From the NCBI RefSeq assembly GCF_001277175.1, contig NZ_CP012257.1, forward strand, positions 3,844,001 to 3,908,000: a DNA stretch of 64,000 bases. Reading direction: 5' to 3'. The notes beneath the pieces were generated by a model that saw only the letters and a list, made by a program, of their open reading frames with translations, was not told the origin of the DNA and searched no databases. Shown here piece by piece: positions 1-6,906 of the stretch. The translations under genes and the position numbers were made by a program. Source of the stretch: Cronobacter universalis NCTC 9529 (GTDB lineage: Bacteria; Pseudomonadota; Gammaproteobacteria; Enterobacterales; Enterobacteriaceae). Every line of letters starts with the position of its first letter. The first letter of the stretch is position 1.

Positions 1-81
1 CCTGGATAACGTGTTACCGTTCCCGGTGCGCCGGCGGGGTCATTAGCCCCTGCATACCCAGCGTGCTGACAACGTAGTAAT

Positions 82-97
82 TGCCAGAAGCGTGCCA
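82..97 (-). promoter_or_regulatory. Putative sigma-54 promoter, divergent from rtcR
   Basis: Read on the minus strand the site is TGGCAC, five bases, then TGGC, against the sigma-54 consensus TGGCAC-N5-TTGC: a perfect -24 half and one mismatch in the -12 half. It points toward position 1, away from rtcR. In E. coli RtcR activates a divergent sigma-54 rtcBA operon, so the target genes probably begin just left of the window. The roughly 70 bases of transcript visible hold no convincing ORF. Confidence 0.7.
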
Positions 98-192
98 GTT
101 TCAGTTAAGGTGAAAATAAATTTTTAAGTTATTGATTATTAATAGTTAAATTTTTGATGCGATGCGCGACGGCTATAACAGAAAGGGATATG

Positions 193-222
193 ATTTATCT
201 TTCAATATCGTTATTTATCTTT
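193..222 (+). repeat. Two 10-bp direct repeats in the rtcR leader
   Basis: ATTTATCTTT occurs at 193-202 and again at 213-222, exactly 20 bp apart, just before the rtcR ribosome binding site AAGGA. The spacing is about two helical turns, so two protein subunits could bind the same face. A regulatory role is only inference. The preceding 110-165 stretch is very AT-rich, as is common near sigma-54 enhancer sites. Confidence 0.35.
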
Positions 223-233
223 AAGGATAAAAC

Positions 234-1826
234 ATGCAAAAGCGTCGCGTGGTGATTGGCATGCTGGGCACCGTACTGGACCGGCGCGGTAAGCGCGCCA
301 ACCGCTGGAATAAATGGCGCCCCTCCATCGCGCTGTGTCAGCAGCCCGGTTTGCCTGTCGACCGCTTTGAATTGCTGCATCAGGCGCGCGACGCGTCGCT
401 CGCAGAGCGGGTCATGGAAGATATCGCCGCCGTCTCGCCGCATACCGAAGTGCGCCCGCACACCGTGGTGATGGACGATCCGTGGGATTTCGAGGAGGTG
501 TACGCGGCGCTGCTGGATTTCGCCACGCGCTATCCCTTTGATACCGACAATGAAGAGTATCTGGTGCATATCACCACCGGCACGCACGTAGCGCAGATCT
601 GCTGGTTCCTGCTGACCGAAGCGCGGTATCTCCCGGCGGCGCTGTTACAGACCAGCCCCGATCGCCGGGGCGATGAGGAAGATCAGAAAGCCACCGGCAC
701 GGCGTCGGTCATCGATCTCGATTTAAGCCGCTATGCGACGCTGACCAGCCGCTTCCAGCGCGAGCAGCAGCAGTCGGTGTCGTTTCTCAAATCCGGCATC
801 GACACCCGTAACGCCACGTTTAACCGCCTGATCGACCAGATCGAGCGCGTGGCGCTGCGATCCACCGCGCCGATTCTGCTGACGGGGCCGACCGGCGCCG
901 GGAAATCATTTCTCGCAAAGCGCATTTTCCAGCTGCGCCAGGCGCGGCATCTGGTGCAGGGAAAGCTGGTCTCCGTGAACTGCGCGACGCTTCGCGGCGA
1001 TAACGCGATGTCGACGCTTTTTGGTCATGTGAAGGGCGCGTTTACCGGCGCGCAGCAGGCGCGGCATGGGCTTTTGCGCGAGGCCGACGGCGGCGTGCTG
1101 TTTCTGGATGAAATCGCCGAGCTGGGGCTCGATGAGCAGGCGATGTTGCTGAAAGCTATTGAGGAAAAGACCTTTTTCCCGTTCGGCTCGGATAAAGAAG
1201 TGCGGAGCGATTTCCAGCTTATCGCCGGTACGCACCGCGACATGGCGCGATGGGTCGCCGAAGGTCGCTTTCGTGAAGATCTCTACGCGCGCATTAATAT
1301 GTGGGCCTTCGCGCTGCCGGGCCTCGCCGAGCGCCGCGAGGATATCGCGCCGAACGTGGAGTATGAGCTACAGCGCTTCTCGGCGCAGCAGCAGACGCAG
1401 ATCCGCTTTGATAAAACCGCGCGCGAGCGCTATCTCGCTTTTGCCTGTTCGCCACAGGCGCGCTGGCCGGGCAACTTTCGCGAACTGGGCAGCTCGGTGG
1501 CGCGCATGGCGACGCTTGCCGAACAGGGACGTATTACCGACGCCTTAGTCGAGGAAGAGATCGCCCGCCTTACCGCGAGCTGGCAGCCGCTCGCAGACCC
1601 TGCCGTCGCGCTGCCCGTCGACACCGCGACGCTCGATCTCTTCGACCGCGACCAGCTGACGGCGGTTGTTGCCGTGTGCCGGCGCAGCGCCTCGCTCTCC
1701 GAAGCCGGACGCACGCTGTTTGCCGTTTCACGCCAGAAGAAAGCCAACCCGAACGATGCCGACCGGCTGCGTAAATATCTGGCGCGCTTTGGGCTGAGCT
1801 GGGAGCAGGTTAAAGCCCCTGAATGA
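234..1826 (+). CDS. rtcR: RtcR, sigma-54-dependent transcriptional activator of the RNA repair operon
   Basis: Enhancer-binding protein of 530 residues. The N-terminal ~185 residues match the RtcR ligand-sensing domain (a CARF-type fold) with the conserved HITTGTHVAQICWFLL stretch. The AAA+ domain has Walker A GPTGAGKS near residue 218, the sigma-54 contact loop GAFTGA near 268 and Walker B LFLDE near 289. The C-terminus carries a helix-turn-helix that would bind upstream of the divergent rtc promoter. The ATG at 234 follows AAGGA. The family turns on the RtcB RNA ligase and RtcA cyclase when damaged RNA is sensed. The rtcBA genes themselves are not in the window. Confidence 0.95.
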   Translation: MQKRRVVIGMLGTVLDRRGKRANRWNKWRPSIALCQQPGLPVDRFELLHQARDASLAERVMEDIAAVSPHTEVRPHTVVMDDPWDFEEVYAALLDFATRYPFDTDNEEYLVHITTGTHVAQICWFLLTEARYLPAALLQTSPDRRGDEEDQKATGTASVIDLDLSRYATLTSRFQREQQQSVSFLKSGIDTRNATFNRLIDQIERVALRSTAPILLTGPTGAGKSFLAKRIFQLRQARHLVQGKLVSVNCATLRGDNAMSTLFGHVKGAFTGAQQARHGLLREADGGVLFLDEIAELGLDEQAMLLKAIEEKTFFPFGSDKEVRSDFQLIAGTHRDMARWVAEGRFREDLYARINMWAFALPGLAERREDIAPNVEYELQRFSAQQQTQIRFDKTARERYLAFACSPQARWPGNFRELGSSVARMATLAEQGRITDALVEEEIARLTASWQPLADPAVALPVDTATLDLFDRDQLTAVVAVCRRSASLSEAGRTLFAVSRQKKANPNDADRLRKYLARFGLSWEQVKAPE

Positions 1827-1884
1827 GGGCTTTTCATCATAATTTGTTTGAATAACTTTCCTTCGCACGATAAACAATATCAAT

Positions 1885-1910
1885 GGCCGGGCTCGATCCC
1901 GGCCTTTTTT
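1885..1910 (+). terminator. Rho-independent terminator after rtcR
   Basis: Perfect seven-pair stem GGCCGGG/CCCGGCC with a six-base loop, followed by six T. A weaker AAAGCC/GGCTTT hairpin overlaps the rtcR stop at 1812-1833. Together they separate rtcR from panS. Confidence 0.9.
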
Positions 1911-1988
1911 ATAATTACACAACACAACATTCTCCCCGGCGATGCCGCGTTACGACGACGGTTCGCCACGGGGCGCAAGGAAAACACG

Positions 1989-2921
1989 ATGCTCGCGACA
2001 CTCACCCGGCTGTTCCCGCTCTGGGCGCTGCTGCTCTCGGTTATTGCTTATTACACGCCCTCCACGTTTACGCCCATCGGCCCGTGGGTCAGCACGTTAT
2101 TGATGCTGATTATGTTTGGCATGGGCGTGCACCTGAAACTCGACGATTTTAAACGCGTGCTGTCGCGCCCCGCGCCGGTGGCCGCCGGGATTTTCCTGCA
2201 TTACCTGGTGATGCCGCTAGCCGCCTGGCTGCTGGCGATGCTGTTCCATATGCCTCCGGATCTCTCCGCCGGTATGGTGCTGGTGGGAAGCGTGGCGAGC
2301 GGCACGGCGTCTAATGTCATGATCTATCTGGCGAAAGGCGATGTGGCGCTGTCGGTGACCATCTCGTCGGTTTCAACGCTGGTGGGCGTAGTGGCCACGC
2401 CGCTGCTGACGCGCCTTTATGTTGACGCGCATATCCAGGTGGATGTAATGGGAATGCTGCTGAGCATTCTGCAAATCGTGGTGATCCCGATTGCGCTCGG
2501 GCTTATTGTGCATCACCTGTTCCCGCGCGTGGTGAAAGCGGTAGAGCCTTACCTGCCCGCGTTTTCCATGGTGTGTATTCTGGCGATTATCAGCGCCGTG
2601 GTAGCGGGCTCCGCCTCGCATATCGCGTCGGTCGGGCTGATGGTGATTGTGGCGGTTATTCTGCATAACAGTATCGGCCTGCTCGGCGGTTACTGGGGCG
2701 GGCGCCTCTTCGGCTTTGACGAATCCACCTGCCGGACGCTGGCGATTGAAGTGGGGATGCAAAACTCCGGGCTCGCCGCCGCGCTTGGAAAACTCTATTT
2801 CTCGCCGCTCGCGGCCCTGCCTGGCGCGCTGTTCTCGGTGTGGCATAACCTTTCCGGCTCGCTGCTCGCGGGCTACTGGTCCGGTAAACCGGGGGACGGA
2901 AACGCAAAAAAAGCGCGCTGA
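1989..2921 (+). CDS. panS: PanS-like bile acid:sodium symporter family transporter
   Basis: Inner-membrane protein of 310 residues, hydrophobic throughout, with eight to ten predicted membrane segments. It has the family signature [13 protein letters not shown] near residue 256 and the [12 protein letters not shown] stretch near 100. The family (BASS) moves small organic anions with sodium; the enterobacterial PanS is linked to ketopantoate/pantoate uptake, which is family knowledge rather than something visible here. The ATG at 1989 follows AAGGA; an upstream in-frame ATG at 1848 would put the rtcR terminator inside the gene and is rejected. Confidence 0.85.
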   Translation: MLATLTRLFPLWALLLSVIAYYTPSTFTPIGPWVSTLLMLIMFGMGVHLKLDDFKRVLSRPAPVAAGIFLHYLVMPLAAWLLAMLFHMPPDLSAGMVLVGSVASGTASNVMIYLAKGDVALSVTISSVSTLVGVVATPLLTRLYVDAHIQVDVMGMLLSILQIVVIPIALGLIVHHLFPRVVKAVEPYLPAFSMVCILAIISAVVAGSASHIASVGLMVIVAVILHNSIGLLGGYWGGRLFGFDESTCRTLAIEVGMQNSGLAAALGKLYFSPLAALPGALFSVWHNLSGSLLAGYWSGKPGDGNAKKAR

Positions 2922-2923
2922 TC

Positions 2924-2952
2924 AAATAAGCCCGGCGAAACCGGGCTTATTT
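2924..2952. terminator. Bidirectional terminator after panS
   Basis: Twelve-pair stem AAATAAGCCCGG/CCGGGCTTATTT with a short loop, three bases after the panS stop. A/T runs on both sides allow it to work in either direction. Confidence 0.85.
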
Positions 2953-3011
2953 ACTGAGTTAGCGGCGGCGTTGCGTTACACTGGCGGCTCACCCCCTGAG
3001 GAGTCGCCACT

Positions 3012-3284
3012 ATGTCCCTGCCCCGACTGACCCAGAAAGAGATGACGGAAAGCGAACAGCGCGAATTAAAAACCCTGCTCGACCGCGCCCGCATCGCCCA
3101 TGGCCGCCCGCTCACGAATTCCGAAGCCAACCACGTCAAAAAAGAGTATATCGACAAGCTGATGGCGCAGCGCGAACAGGCGGCGAAGCAGACGCGCAAA
3201 CAGAAAAAAGCGCAGGCGTATAAACCGGACAGCGACGCGACCTTTTCGTGGTCGGCCAGCACGCCCGTGCGGGGACGGCGTTAA
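3012..3284 (+). CDS. yjbD: DUF3811 protein YjbD
   Basis: Basic cytoplasmic protein of 90 residues, the same length as E. coli YjbD. It is mostly charged helix, with a Lys/Arg/Gln-rich stretch at residues 58-75 (EQAAKQTRKQKKAQ) and a serine-rich end. A GAGGAG-like ribosome site lies upstream of ATG 3012. Function is unknown. In E. coli as I recall it, yjbD lies beside rluF and lysC; here panS is on one side and a toxin-antitoxin module on the other, so the neighbourhood has been rebuilt. Confidence 0.85.
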   Translation: MSLPRLTQKEMTESEQRELKTLLDRARIAHGRPLTNSEANHVKKEYIDKLMAQREQAAKQTRKQKKAQAYKPDSDATFSWSASTPVRGRR

Positions 3285-3302
3285 CGCGCAGCGATCGCCT
3301 AT

Positions 3303-3324
3303 GCCCGCCCCTTTTCAGGCGGGC
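3303..3324. terminator. Convergent hairpin between yjbD and the antitoxin gene
   Basis: Perfect stem GCCCGCC/GGCGGGC with an eight-base loop. It overlaps the antitoxin stop codon (3315-3317) and lies 19 bases after yjbD. It may serve both convergent genes; there is only a short T run. Confidence 0.5.
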
Positions 3325-3638
3325 TGATAGATCAGGCGCATTTTTCCGCGCGCCTGTTGTGCCTCGCCCACGACGATGCTGATATCTCGCCCGAGGAGCA
3401 TCAGGCAGGCCATCATTTTCGTTTCGCTGATCCCGCGAAACTGGCCGCGAAGTAACAAAGAGAGTTTTGGCTGGGTCATGCCCAGAAGACGTGCCGCCTC
3501 CTGCTGGGTTAAGCCGCGCGCTTTAAGAAGGTCGGTAATGGCCATCGCGAGCTGCGCTTTTAGCTGCATCTCTTCGGCATCGATAAGCCCGAGATCGTCA
3601 TACACATTTCCGTTACTGCGTTCAATGTCTGCTGTCAT
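3315..3638 (-). CDS. HigA-type helix-turn-helix antitoxin (module 1)
   Basis: Protein of 107 residues with a Cro/CI (XRE) helix-turn-helix at about residues 42-66 (RGLTQQEAARLLG then MTQPKLSLLLRG). The start at 3638 is chosen because its ATG overlaps the toxin stop as ATGA and follows GGAGGGCTGAA; a start seven codons upstream has no such support. It would neutralise the product of the preceding gene and repress the shared promoter. Toxin-first order is typical of higBA modules. The family is clear; the exact subtype is not. Confidence 0.85.
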   Translation of the reverse strand: MTADIERSNGNVYDDLGLIDAEEMQLKAQLAMAITDLLKARGLTQQEAARLLGMTQPKLSLLLRGQFRGISETKMMACLMLLGRDISIVVGEAQQARGKMRLIYQPA

Positions 3639-3985
3639 TTCAGCCCTCCGGCGTGGCATTGCGCGGCTTTCAGTCGCTGTTCAATTTTGTCCATTTCCGG
3701 TCGGGGCGTGGCAATACAGGAAGAGGATTTCTTCTGGAAAACGTGCAGGACATAAATCGCCTCTCTCAGGCGCACGGTATAGACCGCCCTAAAGGTATTT
3801 CCCTGGTTATCCTCCACCACCTCAAGCACACCCGCGCCGCCGAATCCTTTGAGGGGTTTAGCCTGCGGATGGCGTCTGCCCTGCTGCGCCAGGTAAAGCG
3901 CATAACCAAAAAGATCCTGAACATCCTCCGGCAGCGCCTGAAGATCTTTTCTGGCCTGCCCGACCCAAAACAACGGTTTTATCAT
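3635..3985 (-). CDS. RelE/HigB-superfamily toxin, phage Gp49-like (module 1)
   Basis: Basic protein of 116 residues. The stretch KPLKGFGGAGVLEVVEDNQGNTFRAVYTVRL is characteristic of the Gp49/DUF891 branch of RelE-fold toxins, which act as ribosome-dependent mRNA nucleases in characterised members. It starts with MIKPLFWVGQARKDL and ends in a Lys/Glu-rich helix. It overlaps the antitoxin gene by four bases. A palindrome spanning 4002-4021 lies just upstream and probably is the operator. No catalytic residue can be assigned with certainty. Confidence 0.85.
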   Translation of the reverse strand: MIKPLFWVGQARKDLQALPEDVQDLFGYALYLAQQGRRHPQAKPLKGFGGAGVLEVVEDNQGNTFRAVYTVRLREAIYVLHVFQKKSSSCIATPRPEMDKIEQRLKAAQCHAGGLK

Positions 3986-4000
3986 GTAGCGTTCCCTCTG

Positions 4001-4021
4001 ATTATACCTTTATGGGTATAA
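4001..4021 (-). promoter_or_regulatory. Operator/promoter of toxin-antitoxin module 1
   Basis: Perfect inverted repeat TTATACC-N6-GGTATAA at 4002-4021, 16 bp upstream of the toxin start. The minus strand reads TATAAT at 4006-4001, a consensus -10 embedded in the left arm. Antitoxin binding here would block RNA polymerase, the usual autoregulation of such modules. The -35 is poor. Confidence 0.6.
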
Positions 4022-4050
4022 AAAACAGCGTCCGGCTTTCACGATAAAAT

Positions 4051-4079
4051 AAAAAACCCCGCCGTCAGCGAGGTTTTTT
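4051..4079. terminator. Bidirectional terminator between the two toxin-antitoxin modules
   Basis: Stem AAAAAACCCCGC/GCGAGGTTTTTT with one mismatch and a five-base loop, flanked by A and T runs. It lies between two divergently transcribed modules, where no gene needs a terminator, so it may insulate them or mark the edge of an inserted segment. Confidence 0.7.
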
Positions 4080-4160
4080 GTCATCTTTCGGCATATCTTC
4101 CAGATTCATTACAGACGCCTTTGTTACCTTTTTTATGACACTTATTCTCCCTGAGCAGAC

Positions 4161-4189
4161 TTGTAGAATTCGCATGTAGTTTTTAAAAT
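4161..4189 (+). promoter_or_regulatory. Predicted sigma-70 promoter of module 2
   Basis: TTGTAG, 17 bases, TAAAAT. The -10 ends 12 bases before the toxin ATG at 4202, so the leader is very short, with GGGAG as ribosome site. Confidence 0.55.
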
Positions 4190-4201
4190 ACAGGGAGCGT
4201 T

Positions 4202-4507
4202 ATGAAGCATATTTTTCAAACTGAAGTATTCCGCCGTTGGCAAGCCAGTCTGAAAGACCAGCGGGTAAAAACGATGATTGCCGCGCGGCTTTTTCGGCTG
4301 GCTAATGGTTTGCCTGGTGATGTTAAGCCCGTCGGCGCAGGCATCAGCGAGCTGCGTATTCACTACGGCGCGGGATACCGGATTTATTTCAAACAACACG
4401 GCGACGTGATTGTCATTTTGCTTTGTGGTGGTGATAAGCACACGCAGGATAAAGACATTCTTCTTGCGAAAATGCTGGCTGACCTGCCAGAGAACCAGTG
4501 GAGATAA
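4202..4507 (+). CDS. RelE/ParE-superfamily addiction module toxin (module 2)
   Basis: Protein of 101 residues matching the addiction-module killer family related to RelE/ParE (the stretch ELRIHYGAGYRIYFKQ with the conserved Arg and Tyr, followed by the beta strand DVIVILLCGGDKHTQDKDI). GGGAG precedes ATG 4202. It is transcribed with its antitoxin, four bases downstream. The sequence is unlike the toxin of module 1 apart from the shared fold. Target is not visible; relatives cleave mRNA or poison gyrase. Confidence 0.88.
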   Translation: MKHIFQTEVFRRWQASLKDQRVKTMIAARLFRLANGLPGDVKPVGAGISELRIHYGAGYRIYFKQHGDVIVILLCGGDKHTQDKDILLAKMLADLPENQWR

Positions 4508-4511
4508 TGTG

Positions 4512-4787
4512 ATGAAGCTGACCGAATACGATCCCGCTGCGGCGCTGATTGATGATGAGGAGATCGCCTTCTTTATGGCGGACGCGCTCGAAACTGGCGA
4601 CGCCGGACATATTGCAAAGGCGCTGGGCATCGTCGCGCGCGCTAAAGGCATGTCGCATATCGCCTCTCAGACAGGGTTGTCGCGTGAACAGCTGTACCGT
4701 TCTTTCAGTGATAAAGGCAACCCAACGCTTAAAACCACGCTGGCAGTGATGAAAGCGCTGGGTCTCGGTTTAACGATTAAATCATAA
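4512..4787 (+). CDS. Putative addiction module antidote protein (module 2)
   Basis: Protein of 91 residues of the HigA-like antidote family that accompanies this toxin type. A helix-turn-helix spans roughly residues 50-75 (GMSHIASQTGLSREQLYRSF), and the C-terminus TLKTTLAVMKALGLGLTIKS is typical. The ATG at 4512 lies four bases after the toxin stop, consistent with translational coupling; longer in-frame starts inside the toxin gene are rejected. It converges on yjbB with 16 bases between. Confidence 0.88.
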   Translation: MKLTEYDPAAALIDDEEIAFFMADALETGDAGHIAKALGIVARAKGMSHIASQTGLSREQLYRSFSDKGNPTLKTTLAVMKALGLGLTIKS

Positions 4788-4803
4788 AAGCGGCCTTGTA
4801 AGG

Positions 4804-6435
4804 CTACTCTTCCAGCCGCTCCTCATCGTCATCCGGCTGTTCGAGAATGCTGTAAGCCACGGCGCAGAACAGTGAGTTCAGGCGCTTCATATCGCCAAGC
4901 AGCCCCAGATGCAGCGAGCTGGTTTCAATACTCTGCACATTTTGCTGATGCAGTCGGTCCACATGCGCATGGGCGTAGCGGCGGTTGAGGATGCGAAAAC
5001 GGTGTTTATGGCGCCGCAGACGGCGAGCGCTTTGCACGTCTCCCGCGAAAAAGACCGACAGGCTGAGCTTCAGGTTGGCGGTCAGTTTCTCCAGCAGGGT
5101 ATCCAGCTCTTTCACGCCTTCCGGTGAAAACGCGCGGCGCGCGGCCAGCGATTTGTTCGCCACTTCGCTGCCCATACGCTCCAGAATATCCGCCGCCTGT
5201 TCGAGGTTCAGCGACATTTCAATAATTTCCGCCCAGCGTTTCGCCTCCTCTTCAGCCAGATCCTCTTTCGGCATGCGCGCCATATAGAGCTTGATGGCGG
5301 TGTAGAGCACATCCACGTCGTCGGCGAGCCGCCGCAGCGTTTTCTCCTGGCGCGGTTCGCCGTGCATCACTTTGCCGTAGACCTCCAGCATCTGCTCCAG
5401 CACGTCGCCGATGCGCAGCGTTTCGCGCGCGGCGTTGGCGAGCCCCAGCGCCGGCGTGTCGAGCGCGCTCGGGTCAAGATGCCGCGGCTTCATGCGCAGA
5501 TCGGTTTCCGGGGCGTCGGGAATGATGCGCTGGCAGAGGCGCGCCATCATGCCCGCGAAGGGCACCATCACGAGGCAGCGAATGAGGTTGTAGAAAACGT
5601 GGAAATAGATAACCAGTTCCGACTCCTCCAGCGGCAGCTTATGGAGGGTTTGCGCCAGCAGCGGCACGAAAGGCAGCACCAGCAGGCTGCCCACCAGCTT
5701 AAACAGCAGACTGCCGAGCGCCACGCGCCGCGCCGCCGGGCTGGCGGCGCCGTTATTGAGCATCGCCAGCAGGCCGGAGCCGAGGTTCGCGCCAATCACC
5801 AGGCAGAGCGCCACCTGAAATGAGATGACGTCCGTGGCGTTGAGCGTGGCGGTCAGCAGAACCGCCGCCAGGCTTGAGTAGCTGATGACCGCGAACATGG
5901 CGCCGATTAGCGCGTCGAGCATGATATCGCCGGTGAGCGAGGCGAAAATCACCTGCACGCCGGAGGCCTGGGTGATGGGCGTGACCGCCTGCACGATAAG
6001 CTCCAGCGCCTGCAAAATCAGCCCAAGGCCGATAGCGACGCGCCCCATCTGGCCGGCGCGGCTCTGTTTACGGCCCAGAAAGAAGATGACGCCGATAAAA
6101 ATCAGCAGCGGCGAGAGCCACGAGAGATCGAAGGTGAGCACGCGCGCCATGAGCGCCGTACCGACATCCGCGCCGAGCACAATGACCAGCGCGGGCGTGA
6201 GCGCCACCAGATCCTGCGCGACGAACGAAGTGACAAGCAGCGTGGTGGCGTTGCTGCTCTGCACCAGCGCCGTCACGCCGATGCCCGCGCAGAAGGCGAG
6301 CGGTTTTTTCTCAACGCTGCGGCTGAGCACGCTTCTTAAGCGCGCGCCGAAGACGCGCATGACGCCGGTACGCACGATGTGAGTGCCCCAGACCAGCAGC
6401 GCCACAGCAGAAAGCAGGTGTAACAGCGTTAACAC
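4804..6435 (-). CDS. yjbB: YjbB, sodium/phosphate cotransporter family protein with PhoU-like tail
   Basis: 543 residues, as in E. coli. Residues 1-~310 hold about eight membrane segments with the Na/Pi-cotransporter repeat, including ALVQSSNATTLLVTSF near 57-72. Residues ~340-543 are a soluble, helical PhoU-like domain (LEQMLEVYGKVMHGE, LNLEQAADILERMGSEV). In E. coli the protein exports phosphate when phosphate is high. It is transcribed away from metH, separated from it by a repeat-filled gap. Confidence 0.93.
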   Translation of the reverse strand: MLTLLHLLSAVALLVWGTHIVRTGVMRVFGARLRSVLSRSVEKKPLAFCAGIGVTALVQSSNATTLLVTSFVAQDLVALTPALVIVLGADVGTALMARVLTFDLSWLSPLLIFIGVIFFLGRKQSRAGQMGRVAIGLGLILQALELIVQAVTPITQASGVQVIFASLTGDIMLDALIGAMFAVISYSSLAAVLLTATLNATDVISFQVALCLVIGANLGSGLLAMLNNGAASPAARRVALGSLLFKLVGSLLVLPFVPLLAQTLHKLPLEESELVIYFHVFYNLIRCLVMVPFAGMMARLCQRIIPDAPETDLRMKPRHLDPSALDTPALGLANAARETLRIGDVLEQMLEVYGKVMHGEPRQEKTLRRLADDVDVLYTAIKLYMARMPKEDLAEEEAKRWAEIIEMSLNLEQAADILERMGSEVANKSLAARRAFSPEGVKELDTLLEKLTANLKLSLSVFFAGDVQSARRLRRHKHRFRILNRRYAHAHVDRLHQQNVQSIETSSLHLGLLGDMKRLNSLFCAVAYSILEQPDDDEERLEE

Positions 6436-6553
6436 GGCTTCTCCTTATCGTTGTGTTTTCCTAAGAAGCAGATACGTCTCCGCTCCTTTGATGAGTATAA
6501 GTAATTAACCGGAGGAAGTATTGGACGGTGGGGATATCAGAGACAGTCAGGCG

Positions 6554-6622
6554 CGGGATGATGCCGGAGATGGCGGGTGATGAGGAAAAGGCGGGTGTTG
6601 GGTGATGACGGAAAGGCGGGTG
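6554..6622 (+). repeat. Degenerate ~25-bp tandem repeat
   Basis: GGTGATGAGGAAAAGGCGGG at 6576 and GGTGATGACGGAAAGGCGGG at 6601 are near-identical and 25 bp apart; a more diverged copy begins near 6554. The last copy runs into the inverted palindrome at 6615. No ORF or promoter is evident. Confidence 0.6.
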
Positions 6623-6643
6623 CGCTACGCTTACCCGCCCTAC
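6615..6643 (-). repeat. GTAG-type repetitive extragenic palindrome, inverted copy
   Basis: A 29-bp element that on the minus strand reads GTAGGGCGGGTAAGCG...CGCACCCGCC: a GTAG head followed by an imperfect palindrome. The head faces the direct array that starts 26 bp later, giving a head-to-head pair. The GTAG head plus palindrome is the hallmark of REP elements mobilised by REP-associated transposases. Confidence 0.8.
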
Positions 6644-6669
6644 GTTTCATCTTAGAGGTCTAATGTGTT

Positions 6670-6905
6670 GTAGGGTGGGTAAGCAACGCGCACCCACCAG
6701 CGTGTTCATCTTACGAGTCTAATCCATTGTAGGGTGGGTAAGCAACGCGCACCCACCAGCGTGTTCATCTTACGGGTCTAATCCATTGTAGGGTGGGTAA
6801 GCAACGCGCACCCACCAGCGTGTTCATCTTACGGGTCTAATCCGTTGTAGGGTGGGTAAGCAACGCGCGCCCACCAGCGTGTTCGTCTTACGGGTCTGGT
6901 GCGAA
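6670..6905 (+). repeat. Four direct copies of a 59-bp unit, each a GTAG-type palindrome plus linker
   Basis: GTAGGGTGGGTAAGCAACGC followed by GCRCCCACC begins at 6670, 6729, 6788 and 6847, exactly 59 bp apart. Each 29-bp palindrome is followed by a 30-bp linker (AGCGTGTTCATCTTACGGG...). The middle copies are almost identical; the fourth carries a few changes, so expansion is recent. The last linker ends one base before the metH stop codon. With the inverted copy upstream this forms a BIME-like array filling the yjbB-metH gap; it may protect the metH mRNA 3' end. Confidence 0.92.
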
Positions 6906-6906
6906 A

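Noticed and set aside
1848..1988. Longer PanS start at 1848
   Set aside because: It would place the rtcR terminator hairpin within the coding region; homology begins at 1989.
4202..4787. Phage remnant around the toxin-antitoxin genes
   Set aside because: The toxin family is phage-associated by name, but no integrase, attachment repeat or structural phage gene is visible.
4793..4804. Terminator between module 2 and yjbB
   Set aside because: GCCTTGTAAGGC is a perfect palindrome but has a two-base loop and no T run, so it cannot form a useful terminator.
6670..6905. CRISPR array
   Set aside because: The repeats are head-to-tail 59-bp units whose linkers are also identical, unlike CRISPR spacers, and there are no cas genes. 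The palindrome with a GTAG head fits REP elements.
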